From NCBI GenBank assembly GCA_043784965.1, contig JAYVXS010000084.1, forward strand, positions 1 through 6,779: DNA of 6,779 nucleotides, written 5' to 3'. This stretch comes from JAYTQQ01 sp043784965 (lineage in GTDB: Bacteria; Bdellovibrionota; Bdellovibrionia; Bdellovibrionales; JAMPXM01). A program made the translations under genes and the position numbers. The notes below the pieces were generated by a model. It made no database searches. It was not told the origin of the DNA and saw nothing but the letters and a program-made list of their open reading frames with translations. Of this stretch, positions 1 to 5,497 are shown one piece after another (the first letter of the stretch is position 1; the number at the start of each line of letters is the position of its first letter).

Positions 1-113
1 AGCTCTTCGTGAGAAAAGTTGGCCATAAATTGATTTTTGAATAAAAGGCACTGACTTTCGAAAGCACTAACTGAGGCGCGGTCCCCGTGAGGCTCAATGA
101 AAAAAGTTTTCGT
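1..113 (-). pseudogene. Possible histidine-kinase fragment (HisKA-like), runs off left edge
   Basis: An open frame on the minus strand runs from just after a TAA (114-116) to the window edge. Near its end it reads FKNQFMANFSHEEL. This resembles the HisKA phospho-acceptor site of sensor kinases (K-x-x-F-x-A-N-x-S-H-E, usually followed by L/I-R-T-P-L). The histidine and the preceding K, F, A, N and S are in register, but an extra E follows the SHE. There is no ATG ahead of the motif except the one at 24-26, which would leave out the helix before the histidine, and no ribosome binding site is visible. It therefore looks like a 5'-truncated remnant, or a gene whose start I cannot place. The match is short; the continuation outside the window would settle it. 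Confidence 0.3.
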
Positions 114-169
114 TTACCAGCAAATTTGCAAAATTTAGAAGAGGGACAAATCTCAGCACAAGTCAGTAA

Positions 170-196
170 TCGCGAGCCATACTGTCCAGCTCGCGA
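170..196. other. Perfect 8-bp inverted repeat, possible transcript-end stem-loop
   Basis: TCGCGAGC at 170-177 and GCTCGCGA at 189-196 are exact reverse complements with an 11-nt loop. The structure begins about 21 nt past the stop codon of the 409-aa gene, where a terminator would be expected. No T-run follows it on either strand, so it is not a textbook intrinsic terminator. It may protect the 3' end or pause polymerase. The rest of 1-217 shows nothing else I can support beyond the edge fragment. Confidence 0.35.
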
Positions 197-217
197 CCAT
201 CATACAAGTGAATATGT

Positions 218-1447
218 TCAGGGTTGATTCGGACTCAAGACTTCTGCGATATTTTGAAAATAAGTTTCAAAAAAATACTGTGCCGTTTTATCTTCTCCTA
301 ATTGAGCAAACAATTGCATCACGCTGGCGGCCTCAAAATGTTCAGAATAGGCTTGAAATGGATGGGCTCCAAATCCTGAAATCAACTCAAGACCATGCAT
401 TTGAACGGTGCCGTCCGACCAAACCGTCGCAACATAGGTACTTTTGTGACGATTCAATTTATTGGTTGCCTCTAAAATCTTTGCATCTACGAGTTGTGCG
501 TCCGAGTTTGGGCTTTGAATTTGTTCTGTCGAAGCATAAACACGTACGTCCGTTTCCTGAGGTCTGACAATATAAACACCCATTTTCGTTTTTATCACGA
601 AAAAATCATGTAAGGGTGACCATTCAATCTTAGAGCTTTGTCCAATCATTTTTAATGTATATGGATTGGATTCCAACCTAGATTTTTCGGACCATCCTTT
701 TTGTGTTTTGAGAATGACTAATCCCGGCTCCCCAAGTTCAGCAGTCAGTTGAGCCGACCGCAGTTGAATTGAAGAATCTAACATTCCTTGAGCTCGTTTT
801 GAAACCTGAAATCCATTTTGCCCAACCGAGAGAGTGGCCAAATTCATTTTAAGTCCGAGACGTAAATGACTATCGAAAAGAGATTGGATCGAAGCGTCTG
901 GATCGTGTGCCAAAGCGTTACTATTCATCGCGGAGGGTAAGTGTTCAGTGAAAATTTTGTGAGGACGATCTATGAAGTGGCCGAATCTGTTTTGGCCCTT
1001 CTTAATTTCGTAAATATCAAACTCTCGATTACTCCAAACAACACCCAAGATATTTATTTCTTGACCTCGAATGACAGCCTTAAAAATGCTGAATTGTTCA
1101 ATCGTATCAACTGGAGCATCTCTTCGGTATTGACTTTCAAGTCGACTGACTTCGCCGACATCAGCTTTTTCAAGGCTGAACATTTGTTGAAAAAGATCGA
1201 AACTCGTAAAATTCAGAGACTTCTTGTCTTTAGCAAGAGCGACCATCGAATGACCGCCAGGAGCTAAAATAATTATAACTGTTCTGAGGTATCTTTGATT
1301 GAGCGTCCAAATTTCGATCTTAGCTGAAGAACCATCATTTTCGAAAAAGTAAATACATAAATTAGCTTTATTCTGAGTGGGCTTCTGAATGCGCTTACGG
1401 GGTTGATACTTCTGGGAGTATGTAATCAGGGCCCGCCTTGATGGCAT
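218..1447 (-). CDS. Hypothetical beta-rich protein, possibly a beta-propeller (409 aa)
   Basis: I do not recognise the family. The protein alternates short hydrophobic strands with turns in a way that recalls WD/TolB-type propellers. Strand-like segments with W or aromatic anchors lie near residues 43-48 (KIEIWT), 134-147, 273-296 (KIEWSP followed by FFVIKT and VYIVRP) and 337-353 (TYVATVWSDGTVQMHGL). The last 40 residues look helical. There is no signal peptide at the annotated start. ATG at 1447 is the first start after an in-frame stop (1451-1453) and has only a weak GGA at -9. It lies inside the end of the 536-aa gene, a 53-bp overlap. The first 17 or so residues are basic and unlike the rest, so they may be non-native. 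The gene may be translationally coupled to its upstream neighbour, or be the detached C-terminal part of it (see findings). That it is coding is fairly sure; its function is unknown. Confidence 0.75.
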   Translation of the reverse strand: MPSRRALITYSQKYQPRKRIQKPTQNKANLCIYFFENDGSSAKIEIWTLNQRYLRTVIIILAPGGHSMVALAKDKKSLNFTSFDLFQQMFSLEKADVGEVSRLESQYRRDAPVDTIEQFSIFKAVIRGQEINILGVVWSNREFDIYEIKKGQNRFGHFIDRPHKIFTEHLPSAMNSNALAHDPDASIQSLFDSHLRLGLKMNLATLSVGQNGFQVSKRAQGMLDSSIQLRSAQLTAELGEPGLVILKTQKGWSEKSRLESNPYTLKMIGQSSKIEWSPLHDFFVIKTKMGVYIVRPQETDVRVYASTEQIQSPNSDAQLVDAKILEATNKLNRHKSTYVATVWSDGTVQMHGLELISGFGAHPFQAYSEHFEAASVMQLFAQLGEDKTAQYFFETYFQNIAEVLSPNQP

Positions 1448-3005
1448 CTTTCATCCACTGAGGGTAGTTACCGGTCTTCACCCAAGGAAGTTGAAGGAGC
1501 GTCCCCACATGTTGTGGCATGTAATATCCCAGTCGATCATCCGAAATCTTTGGTTCAAGGATGCGGTGATACAGTAAAGCCTGCTCGATGACGCCTTCGA
1601 TACCTTCGATATCGAACAGAACTAGACGACAAAAGATATAATACACATTCTCACCAATTGAGTACTTAAGACGCGTAAGAGTCTTTTGCTGGTCTTCAGC
1701 AGTCAGCGGTTGCGCCTGTTCAATGAAAGCCGGATCGAAATTCCACTGCCGATGCGAAAGCGTAAGATCACCATATTTTCCTGTTCTAAACTTTTCGAGA
1801 ACCGCGGCCAAGAGTCCTGGTTCGCGGTAAATTGATTCAGAAACGAGCCCATTTTTCTCATATTTCTGTTCTAGATTCCAAAATTTTGGCATTTTAGAAC
1901 TCACCCAAACCAGGCGATTCTTCGCAAAGCCGTCGAATATAGGTGCTGGGATGGGTTCAGAAACGAGCCCATTTTTCTCATATTTCTGTTCTAGATTCCA
2001 AAATTTTGGCATTTTAGAACTCAGCCAAACCAATGGATTCTTCGCAAAGCCGTCGAATACAGGTGCTGGGACGGGTGGAGTTTGGCCGTCATTCATAAAA
2101 AATATTGGCGGACGGTCGGCCCCTAGCTCTTCGCTAAAAGTCACTGGCTTTCGATCACCCGACTTTGCATCTATTTCAAAGAGCCCCGTTTGTCCATTCA
2201 CTGAATGAGCTTGATCGACCAAATAGAGCAATCTTGTAGGGATTCCTAATCTTTGGAGACCCCAGACCCAACGTTCGTTATACGCAACTTCGCTTTCTTG
2301 TCCTTTACTCACATCGAGAACAAAGTTAATAGGATAACTTGAAAACATTTCACGACTTACCTTTAGAAGACGATAGGCTCCGGAGGTCGCTGTAAAGTTT
2401 CGCTTATCTATTTTCTCATTATCTCTTTTTATTTTAGCATATAACTCGGATGTTTTGCCGCTCCGAATCGCCATTTGCCATTCGGGATTTCTTTCGGTCA
2501 TGCGTGCCATATCGTATTTGCCAGTTAATTGAAAGCTAGAGATAAGCCAATTTTCTCTTGGCGATAACTGACTCCAAAATTGTGGCTGTGGGCGAGTCTG
2601 GTCGTTTTCGTCTCGATAACTTGTAGGCGATAGGCCTCTCTCGTATTTTAGGTCAAATGAAACTTGTGGTGCGATTCGAAACAATATATTGGTAATTCGG
2701 TCACGATCTTCTTGTGTGAAATTGGGTCCCCGGCTTTTAAAAAGGCCTTTCGCAACTGCGCTTTGCCCATTATTTCTTAACCAAAGTAAGGAGAGAGTAA
2801 ATTCCTTAAAATTTTTTGTCTCAGCAGCGATATTCTGTGCGTCTTCGACGTTCAGAATTTGGGAAATGCTTTTTACCGGGCTCCTAAAGATTGTTTGGCA
2901 ACTGATACTTGCAAATGAGCTTGGTGCAAAAAATTGCGTAGTCACTGTCAAAAATATGGATACCCAACACCAATTTAACCTCGTAGACTCTTGATAAATG
3001 TTCAT
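1395..3005 (-). CDS. Exported protein with internal 40-aa tandem duplication (536 aa)
   Basis: The product starts with a signal peptide: hydrophobic residues about 13-27, then PSSFA and a likely cut near A32. Mature cysteines are C36 and C459, which could pair. Residues about 228-280 have a pattern seen in transglutaminase-like domains: a helix ending in RLGIPTRLL (252-260), then H267, then LFEID (275-279). The catalytic Cys expected ahead of the helix is absent (S/E-rich there), so any relationship would be to an inactive form; this is speculative. Residues 311-350 and 351-390 are a tandem repeat with four substitutions. The start at 3005 is fixed by an in-frame TAG four codons upstream; AGGT abuts the ATG, an unusually short spacing. 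The 3' end overlaps the 409-aa gene. It acts outside the cytoplasm; its function is not recognised. Confidence 0.9.
   Translation of the reverse strand: MNIYQESTRLNWCWVSIFLTVTTQFFAPSSFASISCQTIFRSPVKSISQILNVEDAQNIAAETKNFKEFTLSLLWLRNNGQSAVAKGLFKSRGPNFTQEDRDRITNILFRIAPQVSFDLKYERGLSPTSYRDENDQTRPQPQFWSQLSPRENWLISSFQLTGKYDMARMTERNPEWQMAIRSGKTSELYAKIKRDNEKIDKRNFTATSGAYRLLKVSREMFSSYPINFVLDVSKGQESEVAYNERWVWGLQRLGIPTRLLYLVDQAHSVNGQTGLFEIDAKSGDRKPVTFSEELGADRPPIFFMNDGQTPPVPAPVFDGFAKNPLVWLSSKMPKFWNLEQKYEKNGLVSEPIPAPIFDGFAKNRLVWVSSKMPKFWNLEQKYEKNGLVSESIYREPGLLAAVLEKFRTGKYGDLTLSHRQWNFDPAFIEQAQPLTAEDQQKTLTRLKYSIGENVYYIFCRLVLFDIEGIEGVIEQALLYHRILEPKISDDRLGYYMPQHVGTLLQLPWVKTGNYPQWMKDAIKAGPDYILPEVSTP
1836..2075 (-). 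repeat. Two-copy 120-bp tandem duplication inside the 536-aa gene
   Basis: Bases 1836-1955 and 1956-2075 are head-to-tail copies of exactly 120 bp, or 40 codons, so the frame is kept. I count six differences (1904, 1913, 1914, 1915, 1940 and 1952 against the base 120 higher), about 95% identity. Five of the six change amino acids (V312/I352, V316/I356, P324/R364, L328/V368) and one is silent. The 66 bp coding for residues 369-390 match their partner exactly. The unit carries FDGFAKN, then WxSSKMPKFWNLEQKYEKNG. Confidence 0.97.
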
Positions 3006-3020
3006 ACCTAGAAACTAGGT
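3006..3020 (-). promoter_or_regulatory. Start-proximal palindrome that would cover the ribosome binding site
   Basis: ACCTAG-AAA-CTAGGT is a perfect 6-bp inverted repeat with a 3-nt loop, ending directly at the ATG of the 536-aa gene. In the transcript the 3' arm carries the AGG that serves as the only Shine-Dalgarno-like sequence, so folding would hide it. A third CCTAG (complement of 3027-3031) lies just upstream and could pair with CTAGG instead. It could equally be a DNA operator. Confidence 0.5.
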
Positions 3021-3027
3021 GCAAGGT

Positions 3028-3153
3028 CTAGGCCAAAGCCGGCAACCCGAATTGAATCAATGGGAAATCGTACCGAAAGGTGAGCTTATCAAGACTCTTT
3101 ATTTGGAGGCACTGGCATTGAACCATACCGAATAACAAAACGAATGAAACCAT
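3028..3153 (-). CDS. Possible 41-aa leader or small protein upstream of the 536-aa gene
   Basis: This short frame is not clearly a gene. It begins at ATG (3151-3153), preceded by AAGGA at 3164-3168 with a 10-nt spacer. It starts MVSFVLLFGMVQCQC, a hydrophobic stretch with two cysteines but no positive charge and no proper lipobox, and ends FGLPALA. Its TAG lies 22 nt before the ATG of the 536-aa gene, just ahead of the palindrome at 3006-3020. A ribosome stopping there would sit against or over that hairpin. This arrangement fits a translated leader that opens the downstream start, but nothing in the peptide proves it is made. The remainder of the 306-bp gap (3006-3311) holds a candidate promoter and no further gene. 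Confidence 0.3.
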   Translation of the reverse strand: MVSFVLLFGMVQCQCLQIKSLDKLTFRYDFPLIQFGLPALA

Positions 3154-3194
3154 TTTTGTTGAATCCTTAACTTACTTCTAGCAGGCCGAAAAAG

Positions 3195-3224
3195 ATTGTA
3201 TTTTAATCTTGCGTTTCTTGTCGA
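3195..3224 (-). promoter_or_regulatory. Candidate sigma-70 promoter for the 41-aa ORF and 536-aa gene
   Basis: On the minus strand TCGACA (complement of 3219-3224) and TACAAT (complement of 3195-3200) are separated by 18 bp, each one base from consensus. Transcription would start near 3188, giving a leader of about 180 nt before the 536-aa gene that includes the small ORF and the start-site palindrome. Confidence 0.4.
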
Positions 3225-3249
3225 TTTTTTCAATCTCAAATCGTTCTGT

Positions 3250-3273
3250 TCGAGTTTGCGAAATGAGACTCGA
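3250..3273. other. 6-bp inverted repeat downstream of the 129-aa gene
   Basis: TCGAGT (3250-3255) and ACTCGA (3268-3273) pair perfectly around a 12-nt loop, about 40 nt past the stop of the 129-aa gene. On the minus strand no T-run follows, so it is a weak candidate for that gene's transcript end; the short TTTT lies on the plus-strand side. Confidence 0.2.
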
Positions 3274-3311
3274 TTTTCACGTGTAACAAGGTTTTACCGA
3301 GCGCTTACTGA

Positions 3312-3701
3312 TTAGCGACACTCAATTGACAAAGTGCACTCGCTCGATGGTGAGTCTGAACGTCCGACAATAGTGCCGTCAGAAAAACCGGCTCCCATAC
3401 ATTGCGCTATCCCCTTTGCCTTAGCTCCTTCACAATAGAGACTTGAAGCTACCATAATCCTCGGAGGCCGTGGAGTGATGTTTTGGCTTGCAGTCGATTG
3501 ATCAGCCACCAAAATGCTAACCAAGGATTGAAATTTTACCTGTGCCAGGCGAAGATTTTTTTGGTCGACAATACTAAACTTCGAAGTATTGATTTGACTG
3601 AGAGCAATTAGTCCTTCTGTTGCATCGTCTAAGGCTGTCGCAGAAGCTACAGCGGAAACAAACAATATCGTTAAGGCAAAAAGGCTAAAGTATTTTTTCA
3701 T
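3312..3701 (-). CDS. Small exported four-cysteine protein (129 aa)
   Basis: The family is not recognised. Residues 1-21 are a typical Sec signal peptide (MKK, a hydrophobic core, then VASA), with cleavage near A21 or A23. The middle (about 25-66) looks helical. A PRPP turn (residues 77-80) leads to a C-terminal part with four cysteines, C90, C101, C122 and C128, probably two disulfides. LYCEG at 88-92 resembles VYCAG in the 105-aa neighbour, but the rest does not align. The start is well supported: GGAG lies 6 nt before ATG. The gene has its own upstream region with a perfect TATAAT and about 65 nt of leader. It is likely a periplasmic or secreted protein of unknown role. Confidence 0.85.
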   Translation of the reverse strand: MKKYFSLFALTILFVSAVASATALDDATEGLIALSQINTSKFSIVDQKNLRLAQVKFQSLVSILVADQSTASQNITPRPPRIMVASSLYCEGAKAKGIAQCMGAGFSDGTIVGRSDSPSSECTLSIECR

Positions 3702-3774
3702 TTAAATCTCCGAGTTTGTGTACCGCTCCATTTTTTTTGGGACACCGCCTATCGGCATCTCGCAGGCTCGGTAC

Positions 3775-3780
3775 ATTATA
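3775..3780 (-). promoter_or_regulatory. Perfect TATAAT -10 box for the 129-aa gene
   Basis: The complement of 3775-3780 is TATAAT. No good -35 lies 16-18 bp upstream (the best there is CATTCT), so the promoter may need an activator or another feature. Transcription would begin near 3768, leaving a leader of about 65 nt. That leader can form a short bulged hairpin between ACCG-CCT (plus strand, from about 3743) and AGG-CT-CGGT (about 3764-3772). Confidence 0.5.
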
Positions 3781-3833
3781 GCTGATGAGTAACGCAAAGA
3801 ATGAGCCATGAATTCGGCTACTCTTTTTAAGTT

Positions 3834-4005
3834 TTATTGAATCTGACCGAATCTAACACATCTAAATATTGATCGATGACAATGCAATCGAATTTCTATC
3901 CATGTGCGATATCGAGCGTACTTTTTATTCGACGCACGAGGCATTTTCACTTCATGGCTGAACCTTTCATAAAATTGCTCCTGGTTTAATAATTTGATGC
4001 TTCAT
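3834..4005 (-). other. Chain of three mini-ORFs in the 105-aa/129-aa gap
   Basis: The 345-bp gap 3702-4046 holds no normal gene. A strong GGAGGAAAT precedes ATG at 4005, which encodes only 12 residues (MKHQIIKPGAIL, 3967-4005). Its TGA overlaps the next ATG as ATGA; that second ORF has its own GGAG and encodes MKGSAMK (3947-3970). Two nt later an ATG opens a very basic 36-codon frame (3834-3944) with no clear ribosome binding site. Either these are translated leader peptides or the region is a decayed gene whose ribosome binding sites survive. I see no proof that any peptide is functional. Confidence 0.3.
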
Positions 4006-4046
4006 ATTTCCTCCGAAATCTTTAATTTTAATGCCAGCAAAATTCA

Positions 4047-4364
4047 TTAATAGCAGTTGTATACGGTCCAGCCGACAGCGTTGTTGTGCTTTTCGCATCT
4101 GCTTTGAGCCGCAGCCATGGCTGCGTCGATATCACCCTGCGGAGCTTGAACCTGAACCCGTAAATCAACCGACTCGTTGTCAGGACTCATTCCATTGTGG
4201 CAATCGCAAGTGTAAGCATACGACGAAACATTTGCTGTCTGCCCAGCACAGTAAACTCCGTTCGCGGCTTGGCCCGGCGAAATCACCGTCATCTGTTGTT
4301 GCGCTAACGCAGACACAGAAATGAGAACTATCATACTGATCGAGATAAAAATCTTTGCTTTCAT
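4047..4364 (-). CDS. Small exported five-cysteine protein (105 aa)
   Basis: The family is not recognised. The signal peptide is clear: MKAK, a hydrophobic run, then SALA with cleavage after A21, leaving QQQ at the mature N-terminus. The mature part of 84 residues has five cysteines: C39, C53, C55 (a TCDC pair), C90 and C104. The odd count allows two disulfides plus a free thiol, or an intermolecular link. Residues 66-74 (VDLRVQVQA) look like a beta strand and 77-92 a helix. The start has an excellent site, GAGGAG with a 5-nt spacer. The gene stands alone between 276-bp and 345-bp gaps, with a promoter region containing a 17-bp palindrome. It probably acts in the periplasm, outer surface or medium. 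An antisense frame of similar length is a shadow, because only this strand shows a signal peptide and ribosome binding site. Confidence 0.9.
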   Translation of the reverse strand: MKAKIFISISMIVLISVSALAQQQMTVISPGQAANGVYCAGQTANVSSYAYTCDCHNGMSPDNESVDLRVQVQAPQGDIDAAMAAAQSRCEKHNNAVGWTVYNCY

Positions 4365-4390
4365 ATTTACTCCTCGTTAATTGTATATTT

Positions 4391-4419
4391 TAATTAACTG
4401 CGCACTCAAAATAACACAA
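4391..4419 (-). promoter_or_regulatory. Candidate proximal promoter for the 105-aa gene
   Basis: TTGTGT (complement of 4414-4419) and TAATTA (complement of 4391-4396) are 17 bp apart in very A+T-rich DNA. They would start a transcript near 4384 with a leader of about 20 nt that keeps the GAGGAG site. This competes with the better -10 box at 4463-4468. Confidence 0.25.
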
Positions 4420-4462
4420 AGTGCCAATCCATGAAATATCTTTATTATTTATAAATACATTA

Positions 4463-4468
4463 ATTATA
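4463..4468 (-). promoter_or_regulatory. Perfect TATAAT -10 box upstream of the 105-aa gene
   Basis: The complement of 4463-4468 is TATAAT. The bases 17 bp upstream (CAACTT) share nothing with TTGACA but form one edge of the 17-bp palindrome at 4486-4502. Predicted transcription start is about 4456, giving a leader of about 90 nt. Confidence 0.45.
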
Positions 4469-4485
4469 AATGTTTTATTCACAAT

Positions 4486-4502
4486 AAGTTGGTAACCAAC
4501 TT
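4486..4502. promoter_or_regulatory. 17-bp palindromic operator-like site
   Basis: AAGTTGGTAACCAACTT is a perfect dyad with 8-bp arms around one central base. The size and near-zero spacer fit a homodimeric regulator better than an RNA hairpin. Its centre (4494) lies about 38 bp before the start site predicted from the TATAAT at 4463-4468, the place where class II activators bind over a missing -35. Confidence 0.55.
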
Positions 4503-4584
4503 TAAGTTTGGCAAATCTTAGAGTTTTGGATTCGAATTGCGCCTTTGCTTCAAACTGAAAACAAATCGCAGGCAAAGCAGATCA

Positions 4585-4606
4585 AGTCCTCTTCTTTTGA
4601 GGGACT
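4585..4606 (-). terminator. Weak stem-loop past the 139-aa gene
   Basis: AGTCCTC (4585-4591) pairs with GAGGGACT (4599-4606) apart from one bulged base, about 35 nt after the stop of the 139-aa gene. No T-run follows on the minus strand, so it is at best a non-canonical terminator or a 3'-end structure. Confidence 0.25.
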
Positions 4607-4640
4607 CAAGTTACCAAAAGTCTAAGTTTCGCTTTCGGGA

Positions 4641-5060
4641 TTACTTTGCCAAAGCAGTCTTAAGTTCATCATAATTCAAAACACATGGCGTTCCATTATA
4701 GATTAAAATTGGAAACACAAGCTTCGATCCATCTGGTTGGAGCATAGTCATAGTGTACTCGTCTTGTGGGACATAGAATCTTTGATATCCATTTGTAGTT
4801 ATTGCAGGAGTTGCCGAAGTAACTTCTGCGTCGTCAACCAATACTTTCGTTCCTGCGATTGCGTCTTTTAGAACTGGACTCGTTGGATATGGATCACCAT
4901 ATTTAATGCCCATAGCGTGGAACGCTGTAATCTTGCTTGAATAGTCCATTTTACAGATAATCATTTTGCTTCCGTCACGTTCGGTGGAAACGGAAAAGTT
5001 GCCGGCGTTTGTCGTCACTGAAATTAATACCAAGCCCAAAATTGCCGTCACTTTTTTCAT
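4641..5060 (-). CDS. Small exported two-cysteine protein (139 aa)
   Basis: The family is not recognised. MKK plus a hydrophobic core ending TTNA gives a signal peptide cut after A19. The mature protein (120 residues) is beta-rich, with strands near 21-26, 33-38, 93-97, 102-107 and 113-121. It has two cysteines, C36 and C126, near the ends of the domain, a natural disulfide pair. Two short DGSK motifs recur (29-32 and 110-113), suggesting hairpin turns. The last ten residues (YDELKTALAK) are helical. GGAG sits 6 nt before the ATG. The gene lies below copy A of the duplicated intergenic element, with 111 nt between element and start codon, and ends before a weak stem-loop. It is probably periplasmic or secreted, role unknown. 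Confidence 0.92.
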   Translation of the reverse strand: MKKVTAILGLVLISVTTNAGNFSVSTERDGSKMIICKMDYSSKITAFHAMGIKYGDPYPTSPVLKDAIAGTKVLVDDAEVTSATPAITTNGYQRFYVPQDEYTMTMLQPDGSKLVFPILIYNGTPCVLNYDELKTALAK

Positions 5061-5171
5061 AGGAAACTCCGTATTCTAGCTAAAGGATTTAGTTTGATTA
5101 ATACGCGACTACACTGAAATAATCGTGCCAAAAAATTTTTATCGAGTCCGCGAGCGATCAGTTAACTAATA

Positions 5172-5360
5172 TCTGGCTCCCAACCTCATTTTACTAGTGC
5201 GCCGATTTACAAGTTTTGAGATTTCGGCGAAATGGCCATCTTATCACAACGGTCCTGTGACCCAACTGTGCTTTACTGGACAGGCTGTTGGGTTCACAAT
5301 CTCAGCCTTTAATTAGGCGGATTGTGGTGCGCAAATTTCAAGAAATTTTTGTCTGCCTTA
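5172..5360. repeat. Duplicated intergenic element, copy A (189 bp)
   Basis: This stretch matches 5962-6148 at about 85% (I count 26 mismatches and a 2-nt gap). Conservation is in blocks: 5201-5220, 5251-5279 and 5324-5344 are unchanged or nearly so, while the spacers drift. Copy A contains several dyads: CGCCGA/TCGGCG (5200-5205 with 5224-5229), an 11-bp stem TGTGACCCAAC/GTTGGGTTCACA with one bulge (5256-5266 with 5287-5298), and CACAATC/GATTGTG (5295-5301 with 5320-5326) enclosing GCCT/AGGC. The ends carry no terminal inverted repeat and no target duplication I can see. The element lies 111 nt upstream of the 139-aa gene. The rest of the 437-bp gap 5061-5497 holds only the terminator and A+T-rich leader DNA. 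Confidence 0.93.
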
Positions 5361-5442
5361 TTTTTGCAATGTCGAGTGAGATTTTAAATCGAGACTAGTG
5401 AATTTATTCGCGAAATCCAAAGTAATTTTTAAGCATGAATTT

Positions 5443-5480
5443 AGAAAAAAACGAGACCATTCAGTTAATCTCGTCTAAAA
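5443..5480 (-). terminator. Intrinsic terminator of the 127-aa gene
   Basis: On the minus strand ACGAGA (complement of 5471-5476 region) pairs with TCTCGT (complement of 5451-5456), extendable by two or three A-U/G-U pairs, around a 12-nt loop. It is followed at once by seven T (complement of 5445-5451). It starts about 20 nt after the stop codon at 5498. This is the only textbook Rho-independent terminator in the window and separates the 127-aa unit from the element and gene below it. Confidence 0.85.
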
Positions 5481-5497
5481 TTTTAATGCTAAGAATG

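Noticed and set aside
941..1267. 108-codon plus-strand frame
   Set aside because: It lies wholly antisense to the 409-aa gene with no ribosome binding site; a shadow frame.
3721..3745. The run of eight T on the plus strand as a terminator
   Set aside because: No plus-strand gene precedes it and no stable hairpin sits directly upstream of it.
4031..4324. 97-codon plus-strand frame opposite the 105-aa gene
   Set aside because: The minus strand has the signal peptide and a GAGGAG site with correct spacing; the plus-strand frame has neither.
4390..4575. 61-codon minus-strand frame starting with TTG ahead of the 105-aa gene
   Set aside because: It has no ribosome binding site, runs through the palindrome and TATAAT promoter region, and its composition simply reflects A+T-rich intergenic DNA.
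5251..5298. A CRP-type site (TGTGA-N6-TCACA) in the duplicated element
   Set aside because: TGTGA is followed after six bases by TGTGC, a direct and not an inverted half-site; the matching TTCACA is about 30 nt further away and is better explained as a hairpin arm.
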